A DNA stretch of 64,000 nucleotides, taken from NCBI GenBank assembly GCA_002281575.1, contig NCGN01000003.1, positions 293,819-357,818 of the forward strand, given 5' to 3'. How positions within the stretch are numbered: the stretch's first letter is position 1; every line of letters starts with the position of its first letter. This DNA comes from Sphingobacteriia bacterium 28-36-52 (lineage in GTDB: Bacteria; Bacteroidota; Bacteroidia; Chitinophagales; Chitinophagaceae). The notes beneath the pieces are model-generated. The model was not told where the DNA came from, did not search any database, and saw only the letters and a list, made by a program, of their open reading frames with translations. Shown here piece after piece: positions 1-8,158 of this stretch. A program made the translations under genes and the position numbers.

Positions 1-786
1 CACTACTCCTGGTGCAGCAGCCAATAAACTTTTTACTTCATTTACCGTAAAGTCATTTTCAAATTCAATATTCACGCTTTCACTATGACCGCCCACTACT
101 GGAATACGAACCGTTGTTGCAGTAACACGTATTGAATTGTCTTGCATAATTTTATTGGTTTCCAATACCATTTTCATTTCTTCCTTGGTGTATCCATTAT
201 CTAAGAACACATCAATTTGAGGAATTACATTCAAATCAATGGGATATTTGTACGCCATTTCTCCTTCTACTGCTTTGCGCTCATTAAACAGTTGGTCTAC
301 TGCTTTTTTACCTGTACCCGTAACACTTTGATAAGTGCTAACCACCACGCGTTTAATTTTATACTTTAAATGTAATGGCTGTAATGCAACCACCATCTGA
401 ATGGTAGAGCAATTGGGATTAGCAATAATATAATCTTCATTGGTAAGAACAGAAGCATTCACTTCAGGTACCACTAATTTTTTAGTAGGGTCCATTCTCC
501 ATGCAGATGAATTATCAATCACCCTAATTCCGGCTGCCGCATATTGTGGAGCCCACTCAAGAGAAGTACCACCTCCGGCAGAAAATATAGCTAGAGCAGG
601 TTTTGCAGCAATTCCATCCGCCATACTAACTACTTTATATGCTTTACCTTTAAAGCTCACTTCCTTACCTACTGATCTTTCTGAAGCCACCGGGACTATT
701 TCAGTTACCGGAAAATTTCTTTCTGCTAATACCTGCAACATTTTGGTTCCAACTAATCCTGTTGCGCCTACTACTGCTACTTTCAT
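1..786 (-). CDS. asd: Aspartate-semialdehyde dehydrogenase, 3' end beyond window
   Basis: NADPH-dependent reduction of aspartyl phosphate to aspartate semialdehyde, the branch point to lysine, threonine, methionine and isoleucine. The 262 codons present run from an ATG preceded by a purine-rich stretch (AGGGGGGAAC). The N-terminus carries the Rossmann motif VGATGLVG, and the catalytic cysteine lies in NPNCS at residue 126, matching the usual site near residue 130. The reading frame continues past position 1, so the C-terminal quarter is missing only because of the window edge. No TAnnTTTG promoter box lies in the 37 bases between the upstream terminator hairpin and the start. Transcription therefore probably comes through that hairpin, which suggests control by attenuation. 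Confidence 0.95.
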   Translation of the reverse strand, partial: MKVAVVGATGLVGTKMLQVLAERNFPVTEIVPVASERSVGKEVSFKGKAYKVVSMADGIAAKPALAIFSAGGGTSLEWAPQYAAAGIRVIDNSSAWRMDPTKKLVVPEVNASVLTNEDYIIANPNCSTIQMVVALQPLHLKYKIKRVVVSTYQSVTGTGKKAVDQLFNERKAVEGEMAYKYPIDLNVIPQIDVFLDNGYTKEEMKMVLETNKIMQDNSIRVTATTVRIPVVGGHSESVNIEFENDFTVNEVKSLLAAAPGVV

Positions 787-823
787 TTTGTTCCCCCCTG
801 TCTCCTTTTTGGAGTTTTAGTGT

Positions 824-855
824 TAAATAAAAAGGCCTCCCAAATTTGGAAGGCC
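824..855 (-). terminator. Intrinsic terminator or attenuator upstream of asd
   Basis: The minus-strand RNA folds into a stem of nine or ten pairs (834-855, arms GGCCUUCCAA and UUGGGAGGCC) followed by UUUUUAUUU. The single imperfect pair is a U-G wobble in minus RNA but a C-A mismatch in plus RNA, so the element works in the minus direction. Its 5' arm (CCUUCC) is complementary to GGAAGG at 889-894, just after the leader stop codon, giving a possible competing antiterminator. Confidence 0.7.
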
Positions 856-896
856 CGTTAATATGAATCAGTTAAAAACATACAAACACCTTCCGC

Positions 897-941
897 CTAG
901 CGTGGTTTTTTGTTACGTTTTATATTTTTAATCATTGTCAT
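897..941 (-). CDS. Candidate leader peptide of asd attenuator, 14 residues
   Basis: A short open frame, MTMIKNIKRNKKPR, ends in TAG directly before a GGAAGG element. Eleven of its 14 residues are T, M, I, K or N, all aspartate-family amino acids made downstream of, or beside, Asd. It lies between a promoter-like pair (TTG at 977-979, 20-base spacer, TATATTCG at 949-956) and a terminator hairpin at 834-855, followed by asd. AT-rich DNA favours K, N and I codons by chance, so composition alone is weak evidence. The layout as a whole is what suggests a leader peptide. Confidence 0.5.
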   Translation of the reverse strand: MTMIKNIKRNKKPR

Positions 942-948
942 CTAGAAA

Positions 949-979
949 CGAATATACTAGCTTTCAATTAATTTCCCAA
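949..979 (-). promoter_or_regulatory. Candidate promoter for asd leader
   Basis: On the minus strand, TTG (977-979) is separated by 20 bases from TATATTCG (949-956), one mismatch from the Bacteroidetes TAnnTTTG box with normal spacing. It overlaps the end of the pfkB frame. The leader ATG is 7 bases downstream, so the transcript would have almost no untranslated 5' end. Confidence 0.4.
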
Positions 980-1891
980 CTGAATATCAAAATTGACCAA
1001 CTGTACAAATTCGTCTAATCTTGAATCAATATCTACTTTATTAATTTCTCTTAAACGTTGTGTACCAAATTTCTCTACGCAAAAAGAAGCCATTGCACTA
1101 CCTACAATAATAGCGGTCTTCATATTTTCAAATGAAATGTCTTTGGTTTTTGCAATATGACCAATAAAGCCACCAGCAAATGTATCTCCCGCACCAGTTG
1201 GATCAAATACTTCTTCTAAAGGCAATGCGGGCGCAAAGAATACTTTATTGCCATGAAATAATAATGCACCATGCTCCCCTTTCTTAATAATTAAATATTT
1301 AGGGCCCATCTGCATAATTTTCGCAGCTGCTTTTACTAAAGAATATTCACCACTTAACTCACGTGCTTCACTATCATTCACCATCAATAAGTCTACCATT
1401 GCTAAAGTTTGCTTTAGATCGTCCATAGCAATTTCCATCCAGAAATTCATGGTATCCATCACAATCAACTTTGGTCTGGTTTTTAATTGCTCAATAACAC
1501 TTCTTTGTACGGAGGGAGCAAGGTTGCCGAGCATTAAGAACTCGCAGTCTTGGTAACTATCTGGAACCACGGGCTCAAAACTTCCTAATACATTTAACTG
1601 TGTGTCTAATGTATCACGGGTATTCATGTCCATATGGTAACGACCACTCCAAAAAAAGGTCTTCTCGTCTTTTTTAATTTGTACTCCTTCTAAGTCTACT
1701 CCACGCTCTGTAAGGATGTCTAGCTCTGCCTGAGGGAAATCTCCCCCTACAACAGAAATTTGCTTAACCGGGGTATAATTAGAAGCGCACCAGGCAATAT
1801 AAGTTCCTGCACCACCAATAATTTTATCGCTTTTCCCAAAGGGAGTTTCAATGGCATCAAACGCCATAGATCCAACAACTACTAAAGACAT
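968..1891 (-). CDS. PfkB-family (ribokinase-like) sugar kinase
   Basis: A 307-residue cytosolic kinase of the PfkB fold that phosphorylates a sugar or nucleoside; the substrate cannot be read from sequence. The N-terminus (VVGSMAFDAI) and the GGAGTY segment match the substrate-binding half. The signature DPTGAGDTFAGGF at residues 230-242 supplies the anion hole and the catalytic Asp236. Length is normal for the family. It is transcribed toward asd, with 181 bases between the two. A weak -7 box, TAATTTCG, lies at 1915-1922, 23 bases before the ATG. Ribokinase, fructokinase and adenosine kinase remain possible. Confidence 0.85.
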   Translation of the reverse strand: MSLVVVGSMAFDAIETPFGKSDKIIGGAGTYIAWCASNYTPVKQISVVGGDFPQAELDILTERGVDLEGVQIKKDEKTFFWSGRYHMDMNTRDTLDTQLNVLGSFEPVVPDSYQDCEFLMLGNLAPSVQRSVIEQLKTRPKLIVMDTMNFWMEIAMDDLKQTLAMVDLLMVNDSEARELSGEYSLVKAAAKIMQMGPKYLIIKKGEHGALLFHGNKVFFAPALPLEEVFDPTGAGDTFAGGFIGHIAKTKDISFENMKTAIIVGSAMASFCVEKFGTQRLREINKVDIDSRLDEFVQLVNFDIQLGN

Positions 1892-2000
1892 ATATTGATT
1901 TTATGATAAGGCAGCGAAATTAATGGTTTATCGGATAACCCAAGCCAAATGGGGCAAAAGCATTAAAAAACTAACAAAACTAGATTAATTGACTATTTTC

Positions 2001-2031
2001 TTTGCTAACATATGTTAGTATATTATCTTCG
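2001..2031 (+). promoter_or_regulatory. paa operon promoter
   Basis: TTTG at 2001-2004, a 19-base spacer, then TATCTTCG at 2024-2031, one mismatch from TAnnTTTG. Spacing matches the Bacteroidetes consensus. The ATG at 2036 follows after 4 bases, so the mRNA is probably leaderless or nearly so. This placement rules out the upstream ATG at 2012. Confidence 0.6.
2005..2018 (+). promoter_or_regulatory. Candidate operator of the TetR-type PAA repressor
   Basis: A perfect 14-base palindrome, CTAACATATGTTAG, fills most of the spacer between the -33 and -7 elements of the paa promoter. A dimeric TetR-family protein bound here would block RNA polymerase. The first gene of the operon encodes such a protein, so autorepression relieved by a CoA-ester ligand is the natural inference. 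Confidence 0.55.
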
Positions 2032-2035
2032 TACC

Positions 2036-2629
2036 ATGGCCAGAATAAAAATAGAAAAGAATAGTAGCAGGAAAGATGTTATTGTTAGCAAAGCAGCTTC
2101 TTTATTTAGAGAAAAGGGATTTAAAGCAGCCAGCATGCGCGACCTAGCAGAAGCGGTGGGTGTAGAAGCAGCAAGCTTGTATAACCATATTAAATCAAAA
2201 ACAGAGTTATTACACGAATTGTGTTTTGGAGTTGCCAACCGATTCATGCAGCATATGGATGAAGTAGAATCTAAAAAAACAAACTCTATAACAAAAGTGG
2301 AAGAGCTGGTTCGCTTTCATATTAACGAAATGGTGAAACATTATGAAGAAGTGTATGTAAGTGATAGAGAATGGAAGCATCTATCGGACCCTTACCTTTC
2401 TAATTTTCAGAATCAACGAAGAATGTATCGAAAAAGATTCGCAGCAATTATAGAAACGGGTATTAGAAACAAGGAAATAAAATTGATTGATGCTCCCACA
2501 GCAGTGTTGATTATACTTCATGCCATCAGTGGTATTGAAAGTTGGCATAGATCTACCCAAAAAATTAACGCAGAAGAATTAACCAATAATATGATTACCA
2601 TTTTAGTGGGAGGATTAAAGAATGTCTAA
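2036..2629 (+). CDS. TetR/AcrR-family regulator of the phenylacetate operon
   Basis: A 197-residue regulator with an N-terminal TetR helix-turn-helix (RKDVIVSKAASLFREKGFKAASMRDLAEAVGV...SLYNHIKSK, written here in part) and a helical ligand-binding C-terminal part. The ATG at 2036 (MARIKI) is preferred over the ATG at 2012, which lies inside the promoter and operator. It is the first gene of the paa run and overlaps paaE by 8 bases, so the two are cotranscribed. By analogy with PaaR-type repressors it probably senses phenylacetyl-CoA; that is inference. The palindrome at 2005-2018 is its likely binding site. Confidence 0.85.
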   Translation: MARIKIEKNSSRKDVIVSKAASLFREKGFKAASMRDLAEAVGVEAASLYNHIKSKTELLHELCFGVANRFMQHMDEVESKKTNSITKVEELVRFHINEMVKHYEEVYVSDREWKHLSDPYLSNFQNQRRMYRKRFAAIIETGIRNKEIKLIDAPTAVLIILHAISGIESWHRSTQKINAEELTNNMITILVGGLKNV

Positions 2630-3695
2630 GTTTGAAACTGTAACTGTTAAAGAAGTAAGAAAAGAAACTGCAGACTGCGTTTCAATTGCGTTTGATATAC
2701 CTATTGCGCTACAAACTGCATTTGCCTTTAAACAAGGCCAATACATCACCATTAAGACTCCAATTAATGGAGAAGAAATAAGAAGATCTTATTCAATTTG
2801 CAGCAGCCCTTTAGATAATGAATTAAGGGTAGCGGTAAAAAAAGTTCCTGGAGGAATTTTTTCTACTTGGGCCAACGAAGAATTGAAAGCAGGCATGCAA
2901 TTAGAATTGATGCCGCCGTTGGGTAAATTCTATACAGAATTAAATGCCGATAACAAAAAACAATACGTTGCATTTGCATCAGGGAGTGGCATTACTCCCA
3001 TTTTATCAATCATCAAAACAACCCTATTAACCGAGCCACTCAGCCACTTCACCTTAGTTTACGGCAATAGAAATAGGCATAGCATTATTTTTAAAGAAGC
3101 ATTGGAATCGCTCAAGAATAAATTCATGGGCCAATTCAGCATTGTATATATTTTATCTAGAGAAAAAACAGATGCACCCATTCATTTTGGTAGAATAGAC
3201 CATGAAAAGTTTCAACAACTTTGTAATACCATTCTACAACCTGCTAGCATTGATGAATACTTTTTGTGTGGCCCCGAAGAAATGATTTTTGGTGTTAAAA
3301 AAGCGTTAGAAGAAAGCGGAGTAGAAAACAAAAAAATTCATTTTGAATTATTTACTACGGGTGCTAAAATAAAAAAAGCAACTAGCCAAATTTCAAGCAC
3401 TAAAAAAGAAGTAAAAAGCCATATCACTGTAAAACAAGATGGCATAACTTTTGAATTTGATTTAGGGTTTGAAGGAGAAAGTATCTTAGATGCAGCACTA
3501 AAACACGGAGCCGATTTACCCTTTGCTTGTAAAGGAGGTGTATGTTGTACCTGCAAGGCTAAACTGCTAGAAGGCGAAGTAGATATGGATGTGAATTATG
3601 GATTAGAGCAGGAAGAAATTGAACATGGTTTTATATTAACCTGTCAGTCTCATCCACGCACAGAAAAAGTATTAATTGATTTTGATGTTAAATAA
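2622..3695 (+). CDS. paaE: Phenylacetyl-CoA epoxidase reductase subunit PaaE
   Basis: Transfers electrons from NAD(P)H through FAD and a 2Fe-2S cluster to the di-iron centre of PaaA. The 357 residues comprise an FAD-binding barrel (RRSYSICSS), a nucleotide domain (GSGITPILSI) and a C-terminal plant-type ferredoxin domain. Its cluster ligands are C303, C308, C311 and C341 (C-x4-C-x2-C-x29-C). Length equals the E. coli protein. It sits first among the structural genes, ahead of paaA, unlike the ABCDE order of E. coli. The start overlaps the regulator gene by 8 bases. Confidence 0.95.
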   Translation: MSKFETVTVKEVRKETADCVSIAFDIPIALQTAFAFKQGQYITIKTPINGEEIRRSYSICSSPLDNELRVAVKKVPGGIFSTWANEELKAGMQLELMPPLGKFYTELNADNKKQYVAFASGSGITPILSIIKTTLLTEPLSHFTLVYGNRNRHSIIFKEALESLKNKFMGQFSIVYILSREKTDAPIHFGRIDHEKFQQLCNTILQPASIDEYFLCGPEEMIFGVKKALEESGVENKKIHFELFTTGAKIKKATSQISSTKKEVKSHITVKQDGITFEFDLGFEGESILDAALKHGADLPFACKGGVCCTCKAKLLEGEVDMDVNYGLEQEEIEHGFILTCQSHPRTEKVLIDFDVK

Positions 3696-3704
3696 CCAAT
3701 AATT

Positions 3705-4646
3705 ATGGAACAAGCGTTTGAACAAATCTTTCAAGACAAAATTGATCGTGAAGTAAGAATTGAGCCAAAAGACTGGATGCCAGAAAAATACAGGCAAACA
3801 TTAATTAGACAGATTAGTCAACATGCTCATAGTGAAATCATTGGTATGTTGCCCGAGGGTAATTGGATTACCCGCGCCCCATCATTGCGCAGAAAAGCTA
3901 TTCTATTAGCAAAAGTGCAAGACGAAGCAGGACACGGTTTGTACTTATATAGTGCAGCGGAAACCCTAGGTATCAGTAGAGACCAGATGTATGATCAATT
4001 GCATACTGGAAAAGCAAAATACTCATCCATCTTTAATTACCCTACCCTTAGTTGGGCAGATATGGGTGTAGTGGGTTGGTTAGTGGATGGAGCAGCGATA
4101 ATGAATCAAGTGCCTTTGTGCAGAAGCAGTTTTGGACCTTATGCAAGAGCCATGGTGCGCGTTTGTAAAGAGGAAAGTTTTCATCAACGCCAAGGATTCG
4201 AAATACTCTATGTATTAAGTAAGGGAACCGAAGCGCAACGCAGAATGGCACAAGATGCTATCAATAGATGGTGGTGGCCTAGCTTAATGATGTTTGGTCC
4301 TAAAGACGACGAAAGCCCGAACAGCATTCAAAGTATGAAATGGAAAATCAAACGTTTTAGCAACGACGAACTCAGGCAAAAATTTGTAGACGTTTGTGCA
4401 GAGCAAGTAAAAGTATTGGGCTTTACACTACCTGATAAAGATTTAAAATGGAATGAAGAAAGAGGCCATTACGATTTCGGGCCAATTAACTGGGATGAGT
4501 TCTGGCAAGTAGTACAAGGCAATGGACCATGCAATAAAGAACGTTTAGATGCGCGTAAAAAAGCATGGGAAGAAGGCGCTTGGGTGAGAGATGCTGCATT
4601 AGCATATGCCAATAAAAAAGCCAAACAAAAACAAGCTGCTGCTTAA
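3705..4646 (+). CDS. paaA: Phenylacetyl-CoA 1,2-epoxidase catalytic subunit PaaA
   Basis: Ferritin-like di-iron oxygenase subunit that epoxidises the ring of phenylacetyl-CoA with O2. The 313-residue helical protein contains the carboxylate/histidine segments [17 protein letters not shown] and [11 protein letters not shown] that bind iron, and the long PaaA core is complete. It follows paaE by 9 bases and precedes paaB by 17, in one operon. The Lys/Ala-rich tail ([10 protein letters not shown]) is an ordinary variation. Confidence 0.96.
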   Translation: MEQAFEQIFQDKIDREVRIEPKDWMPEKYRQTLIRQISQHAHSEIIGMLPEGNWITRAPSLRRKAILLAKVQDEAGHGLYLYSAAETLGISRDQMYDQLHTGKAKYSSIFNYPTLSWADMGVVGWLVDGAAIMNQVPLCRSSFGPYARAMVRVCKEESFHQRQGFEILYVLSKGTEAQRRMAQDAINRWWWPSLMMFGPKDDESPNSIQSMKWKIKRFSNDELRQKFVDVCAEQVKVLGFTLPDKDLKWNEERGHYDFGPINWDEFWQVVQGNGPCNKERLDARKKAWEEGAWVRDAALAYANKKAKQKQAAA

Positions 4647-4663
4647 CATTAAAACGAATCAAT

Positions 4664-5032
4664 ATGAGCTTTCAAATAAATAAACTCTATTACGGCGACT
4701 ACGGCGAAAGCAAAAACGGAGCTGCCGATATTTCGACCAATCAAACCAATACTGCTGAATGGCCTTTATGGGAAGTATTCATCAGAAGCAAACAAGGCTT
4801 AGATCATAAGCATGCAGGAAGCTTGCACGCTGCAGATGCTGCAATGGCCATTGAAAATGCCAGAGATGTGTATACCAGAAGAATGGAGGGCGTAAGCATT
4901 TGGGTAGTAGAGAGCAAATACATACATGCGAGCAATCCAGACGAAGCCGGATCCTTATATGATCCAGCCAATGATAAAGCATATAGACATCCCACTTTTT
5001 ATCATTTACCAGAGGAAGTAAAATACATGTAA
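4664..5032 (+). CDS. paaB: Phenylacetyl-CoA epoxidase subunit PaaB
   Basis: Small subunit of the PaaABCE multicomponent oxygenase; it bridges the PaaAC pairs in the assembled complex. The recognisable core is WPLWEVFIRSKQGLDHKHAGSLHAADAAMAIENARDVYTRR, cited here only to locate residues 35-75. At 122 residues it is longer than the E. coli protein (about 95) because of an N-terminal extension rich in G, D and T. Its TAA stop overlaps the paaC ATG by one base, which suggests translational coupling. Confidence 0.93.
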   Translation: MSFQINKLYYGDYGESKNGAADISTNQTNTAEWPLWEVFIRSKQGLDHKHAGSLHAADAAMAIENARDVYTRRMEGVSIWVVESKYIHASNPDEAGSLYDPANDKAYRHPTFYHLPEEVKYM

Positions 5033-5823
5033 TGGCGACTATGAAAAACGAGATTGATTTTTTACTTCACTTAGCAGACAATGCATTAATTATTGGACAT
5101 CGCAATAGTGAATGGTGTGGACATGGTCCAATATTAGAGCAAGATATTGCCATCACCAATATTGCGTTGGATTATATTGGTCAAGCGCGCAATTTTTATC
5201 AGCATGCAGCTGAATTAATTAATCAGCACCCAATAGGCATTGATATCACCCAAAGTGGAAAAGATATTGTGTTGCCCGCAACAGAAGACAGTTTGGCTTA
5301 TTTAAGAGATGTGCGTGAGTTCAAGAATTTATTGATTACGGAAATACCCAATGGCGATTGGGCACATACCACGCTGCGATTGTTTTTATTGAGTGAATTT
5401 GAATTGCAATTGTTTACACAATTATTGCAACATACCGATGCGCAAGTAGCAGCCATTGCAGAAAAATCAATTAAAGAACTGAGCTACCATGTAAAATGGA
5501 GTCAAGATTGGGTACTAAGATTGGGTGATGGAACGGAAGAAAGTAAACAAAGAATGCAAGCGGCTATTGAAGCTATTTGGGCATATACAGGTGAGCTTTT
5601 TATACAACCCGAATATGCTACAGCAGCTTGTTTAAATTATGCAGCTATTCAAACTGCATGGAACAAAAAAGTTACAGCAGTTTTTGAAGAAGCAGGACTC
5701 CATATTCCTTCGAAAACATTTGTACAAAAAGGAGGCGCAGACGGAATGCATACAGAACACTTAGGATATATTTTAGCAGAAATGCAATACTTACAAAGAG
5801 CATATCCCAATAGCGAATGGTAA
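5032..5823 (+). CDS. paaC: Phenylacetyl-CoA epoxidase structural subunit PaaC
   Basis: A ferritin-like partner of PaaA that stabilises the oxygenase but lacks a functional metal site in known homologues. The 263 residues include the family segments GHRNSEWCGHGPILEQDIA near the N-terminus and LSYHVKWSQDWVLRLGDGT in the middle. The start at 5032 overlaps the paaB stop; an in-frame ATG at 5041 is an alternative. The gene ends with ATGGTAA, in which the ATG is the paaD start, so the two overlap by 7 bases. Confidence 0.93.
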   Translation: MATMKNEIDFLLHLADNALIIGHRNSEWCGHGPILEQDIAITNIALDYIGQARNFYQHAAELINQHPIGIDITQSGKDIVLPATEDSLAYLRDVREFKNLLITEIPNGDWAHTTLRLFLLSEFELQLFTQLLQHTDAQVAAIAEKSIKELSYHVKWSQDWVLRLGDGTEESKQRMQAAIEAIWAYTGELFIQPEYATAACLNYAAIQTAWNKKVTAVFEEAGLHIPSKTFVQKGGADGMHTEHLGYILAEMQYLQRAYPNSEW

Positions 5824-6305
5824 ACAACACAATTGCCACCAATGCCATCTGGAAAATTCTGGAAACGGTTAAAGATCCAGAAGTGCCTGTATTATCAGTG
5901 GTAGATTTAGGGGTGATCAGGGCTGTTGCATTAGAAGAGCAGCTAGTAACCGTTACCATCACTCCAACTTATACAGGTTGCCCCGCGATGGACATGATTT
6001 CGATGCATATTAAAATGGCATTGAATGCTGCGGGATACCAAACCACTATTCAAACTATTTTATCACCCGCATGGACCACTGATTGGATTACCGAAAACGG
6101 GAAGCAGCAACTAAAAGCCTACGGCATAGCTCCCCCTGTGGGAAAAAGTTTTGATCAGGCTTATTTAGAAGACATCATTGTACCATGTCCACAATGTAAT
6201 TCCACTCATACGGTGTTGGTATCACAATTCGGAAGTACTGCTTGCAAAGCTTTGTATAAATGTGAAGAATGCAAAGAGCCCTTCGATTATTTTAAATGTC
6301 ATTAA
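5817..6305 (+). CDS. paaD: PAA epoxidase maturation factor PaaD
   Basis: A MIP18/DUF59-family protein needed for activity of the PaaABCE oxygenase, probably in Fe-S or di-iron maturation. The 162 residues have an N-terminal DUF59 domain (VKDPEVPVLSVVDLGV, then TPTYTGCPAMDMI). The C-terminal cysteine cluster, CPQC...C...CEEC...C at about residues 123-161, likely binds metal. It is translationally coupled to paaC by a 7-base overlap and followed by paaG after 9 bases. Confidence 0.93.
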   Translation: MVNNTIATNAIWKILETVKDPEVPVLSVVDLGVIRAVALEEQLVTVTITPTYTGCPAMDMISMHIKMALNAAGYQTTIQTILSPAWTTDWITENGKQQLKAYGIAPPVGKSFDQAYLEDIIVPCPQCNSTHTVLVSQFGSTACKALYKCEECKEPFDYFKCH

Positions 6306-6314
6306 TTAATTTAT

Positions 6315-7091
6315 ATGGACCCAATATTATTTACCGTTGAATCAGGTGTTGCTTTTATTACCATGAACAGGCCTGATAAATTGAATTCCTTTAATAGAGC
6401 AATGGCATTGCAATTACAAAATATTTTAGACCAATGTGCTGCCAATGAAAGTGTTAGGGCCATTTATTTAACGGGTGCTGGAAAAGGGTTTTGTGCAGGA
6501 CAAGATTTAGCAGAAGTGGTTGATCCGGAAGGACCAGGTATGCAGCGTATTTTGAGTGAACATTATAATCCCATTGTACAAAGACTTAGAGATATTGCAA
6601 AGCCAGTAGTAGCATCTGTGAATGGCGTTGCTGCAGGTGCAGGTGCTAATATTGCTTTTGCTTGCGATGTGGTGGTGAGTAAATCTTCTGCTTCATTTAT
6701 TCAAGCATTTTCTAAAATTGGATTGATTCCAGATAGTGGTGGAACCTATACCCTACCTAGATTAATTGGTTTTCAAAGAGCCAGTGCACTCATGATGCTG
6801 GGTGATAAAGTTTCTGCTGCTGATGCATTGCAAATGGGCATGTTGTACAAAGTATTTGAAGACGATGCATTTGAAATAGAAAGTAAAAAAATAGCATTAC
6901 AGTTGGCGCAAATGCCCACAAAAGCATTGGGCTATATTAAAGCAGCATTGAATGCTTCAGCTACCAATGATATCAGTAGCCAATTGACGTTAGAAGATGA
7001 ATTACAACAAAAAGCTGCAGCTACTGCAGATTTTAAAGAAGGCGTAGATGCATTTTTAGCTAAACGAGCACCTCAATACAAAGGACAATAA
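6315..7091 (+). CDS. paaG: 1,2-epoxyphenylacetyl-CoA isomerase PaaG
   Basis: A crotonase-fold enzyme that converts the ring epoxide to the oxepin before ring opening. The 258 residues show the oxyanion-hole segments GKGFCAGQDLAE and GVAAGAGANIAFACD. The active-site stretch GLIPDSGGTYTLPR has Asp where hydratases usually have Glu, as expected for PaaG. The gene is mid-operon, after paaD. Another enoyl-CoA hydratase/isomerase (PaaF) is not encoded in the window, so this protein might cover more than one step; that is conjecture. Confidence 0.9.
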   Translation: MDPILFTVESGVAFITMNRPDKLNSFNRAMALQLQNILDQCAANESVRAIYLTGAGKGFCAGQDLAEVVDPEGPGMQRILSEHYNPIVQRLRDIAKPVVASVNGVAAGAGANIAFACDVVVSKSSASFIQAFSKIGLIPDSGGTYTLPRLIGFQRASALMMLGDKVSAADALQMGMLYKVFEDDAFEIESKKIALQLAQMPTKALGYIKAALNASATNDISSQLTLEDELQQKAAATADFKEGVDAFLAKRAPQYKGQ

Positions 7092-7107
7092 TCCTAAATA
7101 TTTTACT

Positions 7108-7527
7108 ATGACACCACAGCATATTGTTGATGAAATGATGAAAGCAGATATGTTTTCTCAGTGGTTAGGCATTGAAGTGATTGCCATTCAAGAAGGGTAC
7201 AGCAAAATTAAAATGCAAGTAAGACCAGAGATGATGAATGGATTGGGGATCGTGCATGGCGGGATTGCTTTTGCATTTTCGGATAGTGCATTTGCTTTTG
7301 CTTGTAATAACAGAAATAATTTATCGGTTGCCTTAGATACTTCTATCAATTTTTTAAAGCCAGTACATGTAGGTGATACGTTAATTGCAGAAGCAAAAGA
7401 ATTACACAATGGTAGATCAACAGGCTTGTATCAAATTACCATTTTGAATCAACACGAACAATTGGTGTCTATTTTTAAAGGCAACTGTTTTAGAACAGGC
7501 AAACCAGTAGTAAAAGCATCCATATGA
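7108..7527 (+). CDS. paaI: Hydroxyphenylacetyl-CoA thioesterase PaaI
   Basis: A hotdog-fold thioesterase that releases CoA from dead-end ring-hydroxylated phenylacetyl-CoA esters and so protects the CoA pool. In its 139 residues the active-site segment VHGGIAFAFSDSAFAFACN matches the PaaI form, with the catalytic Asp in SDSAF. A single hotdog domain of normal length. Its end overlaps the paaY start by 4 bases (ATGA), which indicates coupling. Confidence 0.92.
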   Translation: MTPQHIVDEMMKADMFSQWLGIEVIAIQEGYSKIKMQVRPEMMNGLGIVHGGIAFAFSDSAFAFACNNRNNLSVALDTSINFLKPVHVGDTLIAEAKELHNGRSTGLYQITILNQHEQLVSIFKGNCFRTGKPVVKASI

Positions 7528-8117
7528 TTTATTCTTTTAAGGGATTTATACCGGTAGTACACGAAAGTTCTTTTGTACATCCTCAAGCTGCTGTAACAGG
7601 CAATGTGATTATTGGAAAAAATGTTTACATAGGACCAGGTGCAGCTATTAGGGGCGATTGGGGTGCCATCATTATTGAAGACTGTTGTAATGTGCAAGAG
7701 AATTGTACCCTACATATGTTTCCAGGCACTACCGTATTACTTAAAGAAAATGCACATATTGGACATGGTGCAGTGATTCACGGAGCTACCATTGGTCGCA
7801 ATTGTTTGATTGGCATGAACTCCGTTATCATGGACAATGTAGTGCTCGAAGATGAATGCATTGTTGGTGCGATGAGTTTTATTAAAGCAGATGAACAATT
7901 TCCTTCTCGATCTTTGATAGCTGGCAACCCTGCAAAAATAATCAAGCAAGTATCGGATGAAATGATTGCTTGGAAAACCAAGGGAACGCAATTATACCAG
8001 CAACTTCCTAAAGACATGCAAACATTCTCAGAAGCATGTGAGCCGCTAAGAAACATACCAGCTGATAGGCCTGAACAAGAAACACTTTATGCAACCTGGA
8101 ATACCTTGAAAAAGTAG
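7524..8117 (+). CDS. paaY: PaaY-like hexapeptide-repeat (gamma carbonic anhydrase) protein
   Basis: A left-handed beta-helix protein of 197 residues. Repeated hexapeptides (VIIGKNVYIGPGAAIRGD, GHGAVIHGATIGRNCLIG) span residues 25-130. Metal-binding histidines typical of gamma carbonic anhydrases lie in HMFPG, HIGHG and HG. PaaY proteins act as thioesterases or accessory factors in phenylacetate catabolism. The gene is last in the operon, and 41 bases separate it from obg, which has its own -7 box. Confidence 0.87.
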   Translation: MIYSFKGFIPVVHESSFVHPQAAVTGNVIIGKNVYIGPGAAIRGDWGAIIIEDCCNVQENCTLHMFPGTTVLLKENAHIGHGAVIHGATIGRNCLIGMNSVIMDNVVLEDECIVGAMSFIKADEQFPSRSLIAGNPAKIIKQVSDEMIAWKTKGTQLYQQLPKDMQTFSEACEPLRNIPADRPEQETLYATWNTLKK

Positions 8118-8134
8118 TACAATTTGCAATGTTG

Positions 8135-8142
8135 TATCTTTG
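8135..8142 (+). promoter_or_regulatory. obg -7 box
   Basis: TATCTTTG is an exact match to TAnnTTTG, 16 bases before the GTG start of obg. No good -33 TTTG stands at the expected distance. It suggests that obg can be expressed independently of the paa operon. Confidence 0.45.
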
Positions 8143-8158
8143 TAGCTAAATCATTCAA

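Noticed and set aside
440..820. Plus-strand open frame of 126 codons opposite asd
   Set aside because: The minus frame encodes clear Asd with its catalytic Cys; the plus product has no family motif and covers the asd start.
2012..2035. Upstream ATG start for the TetR gene
   Set aside because: It lies inside the operator palindrome and before the -7 box, so it would not be in the mRNA.
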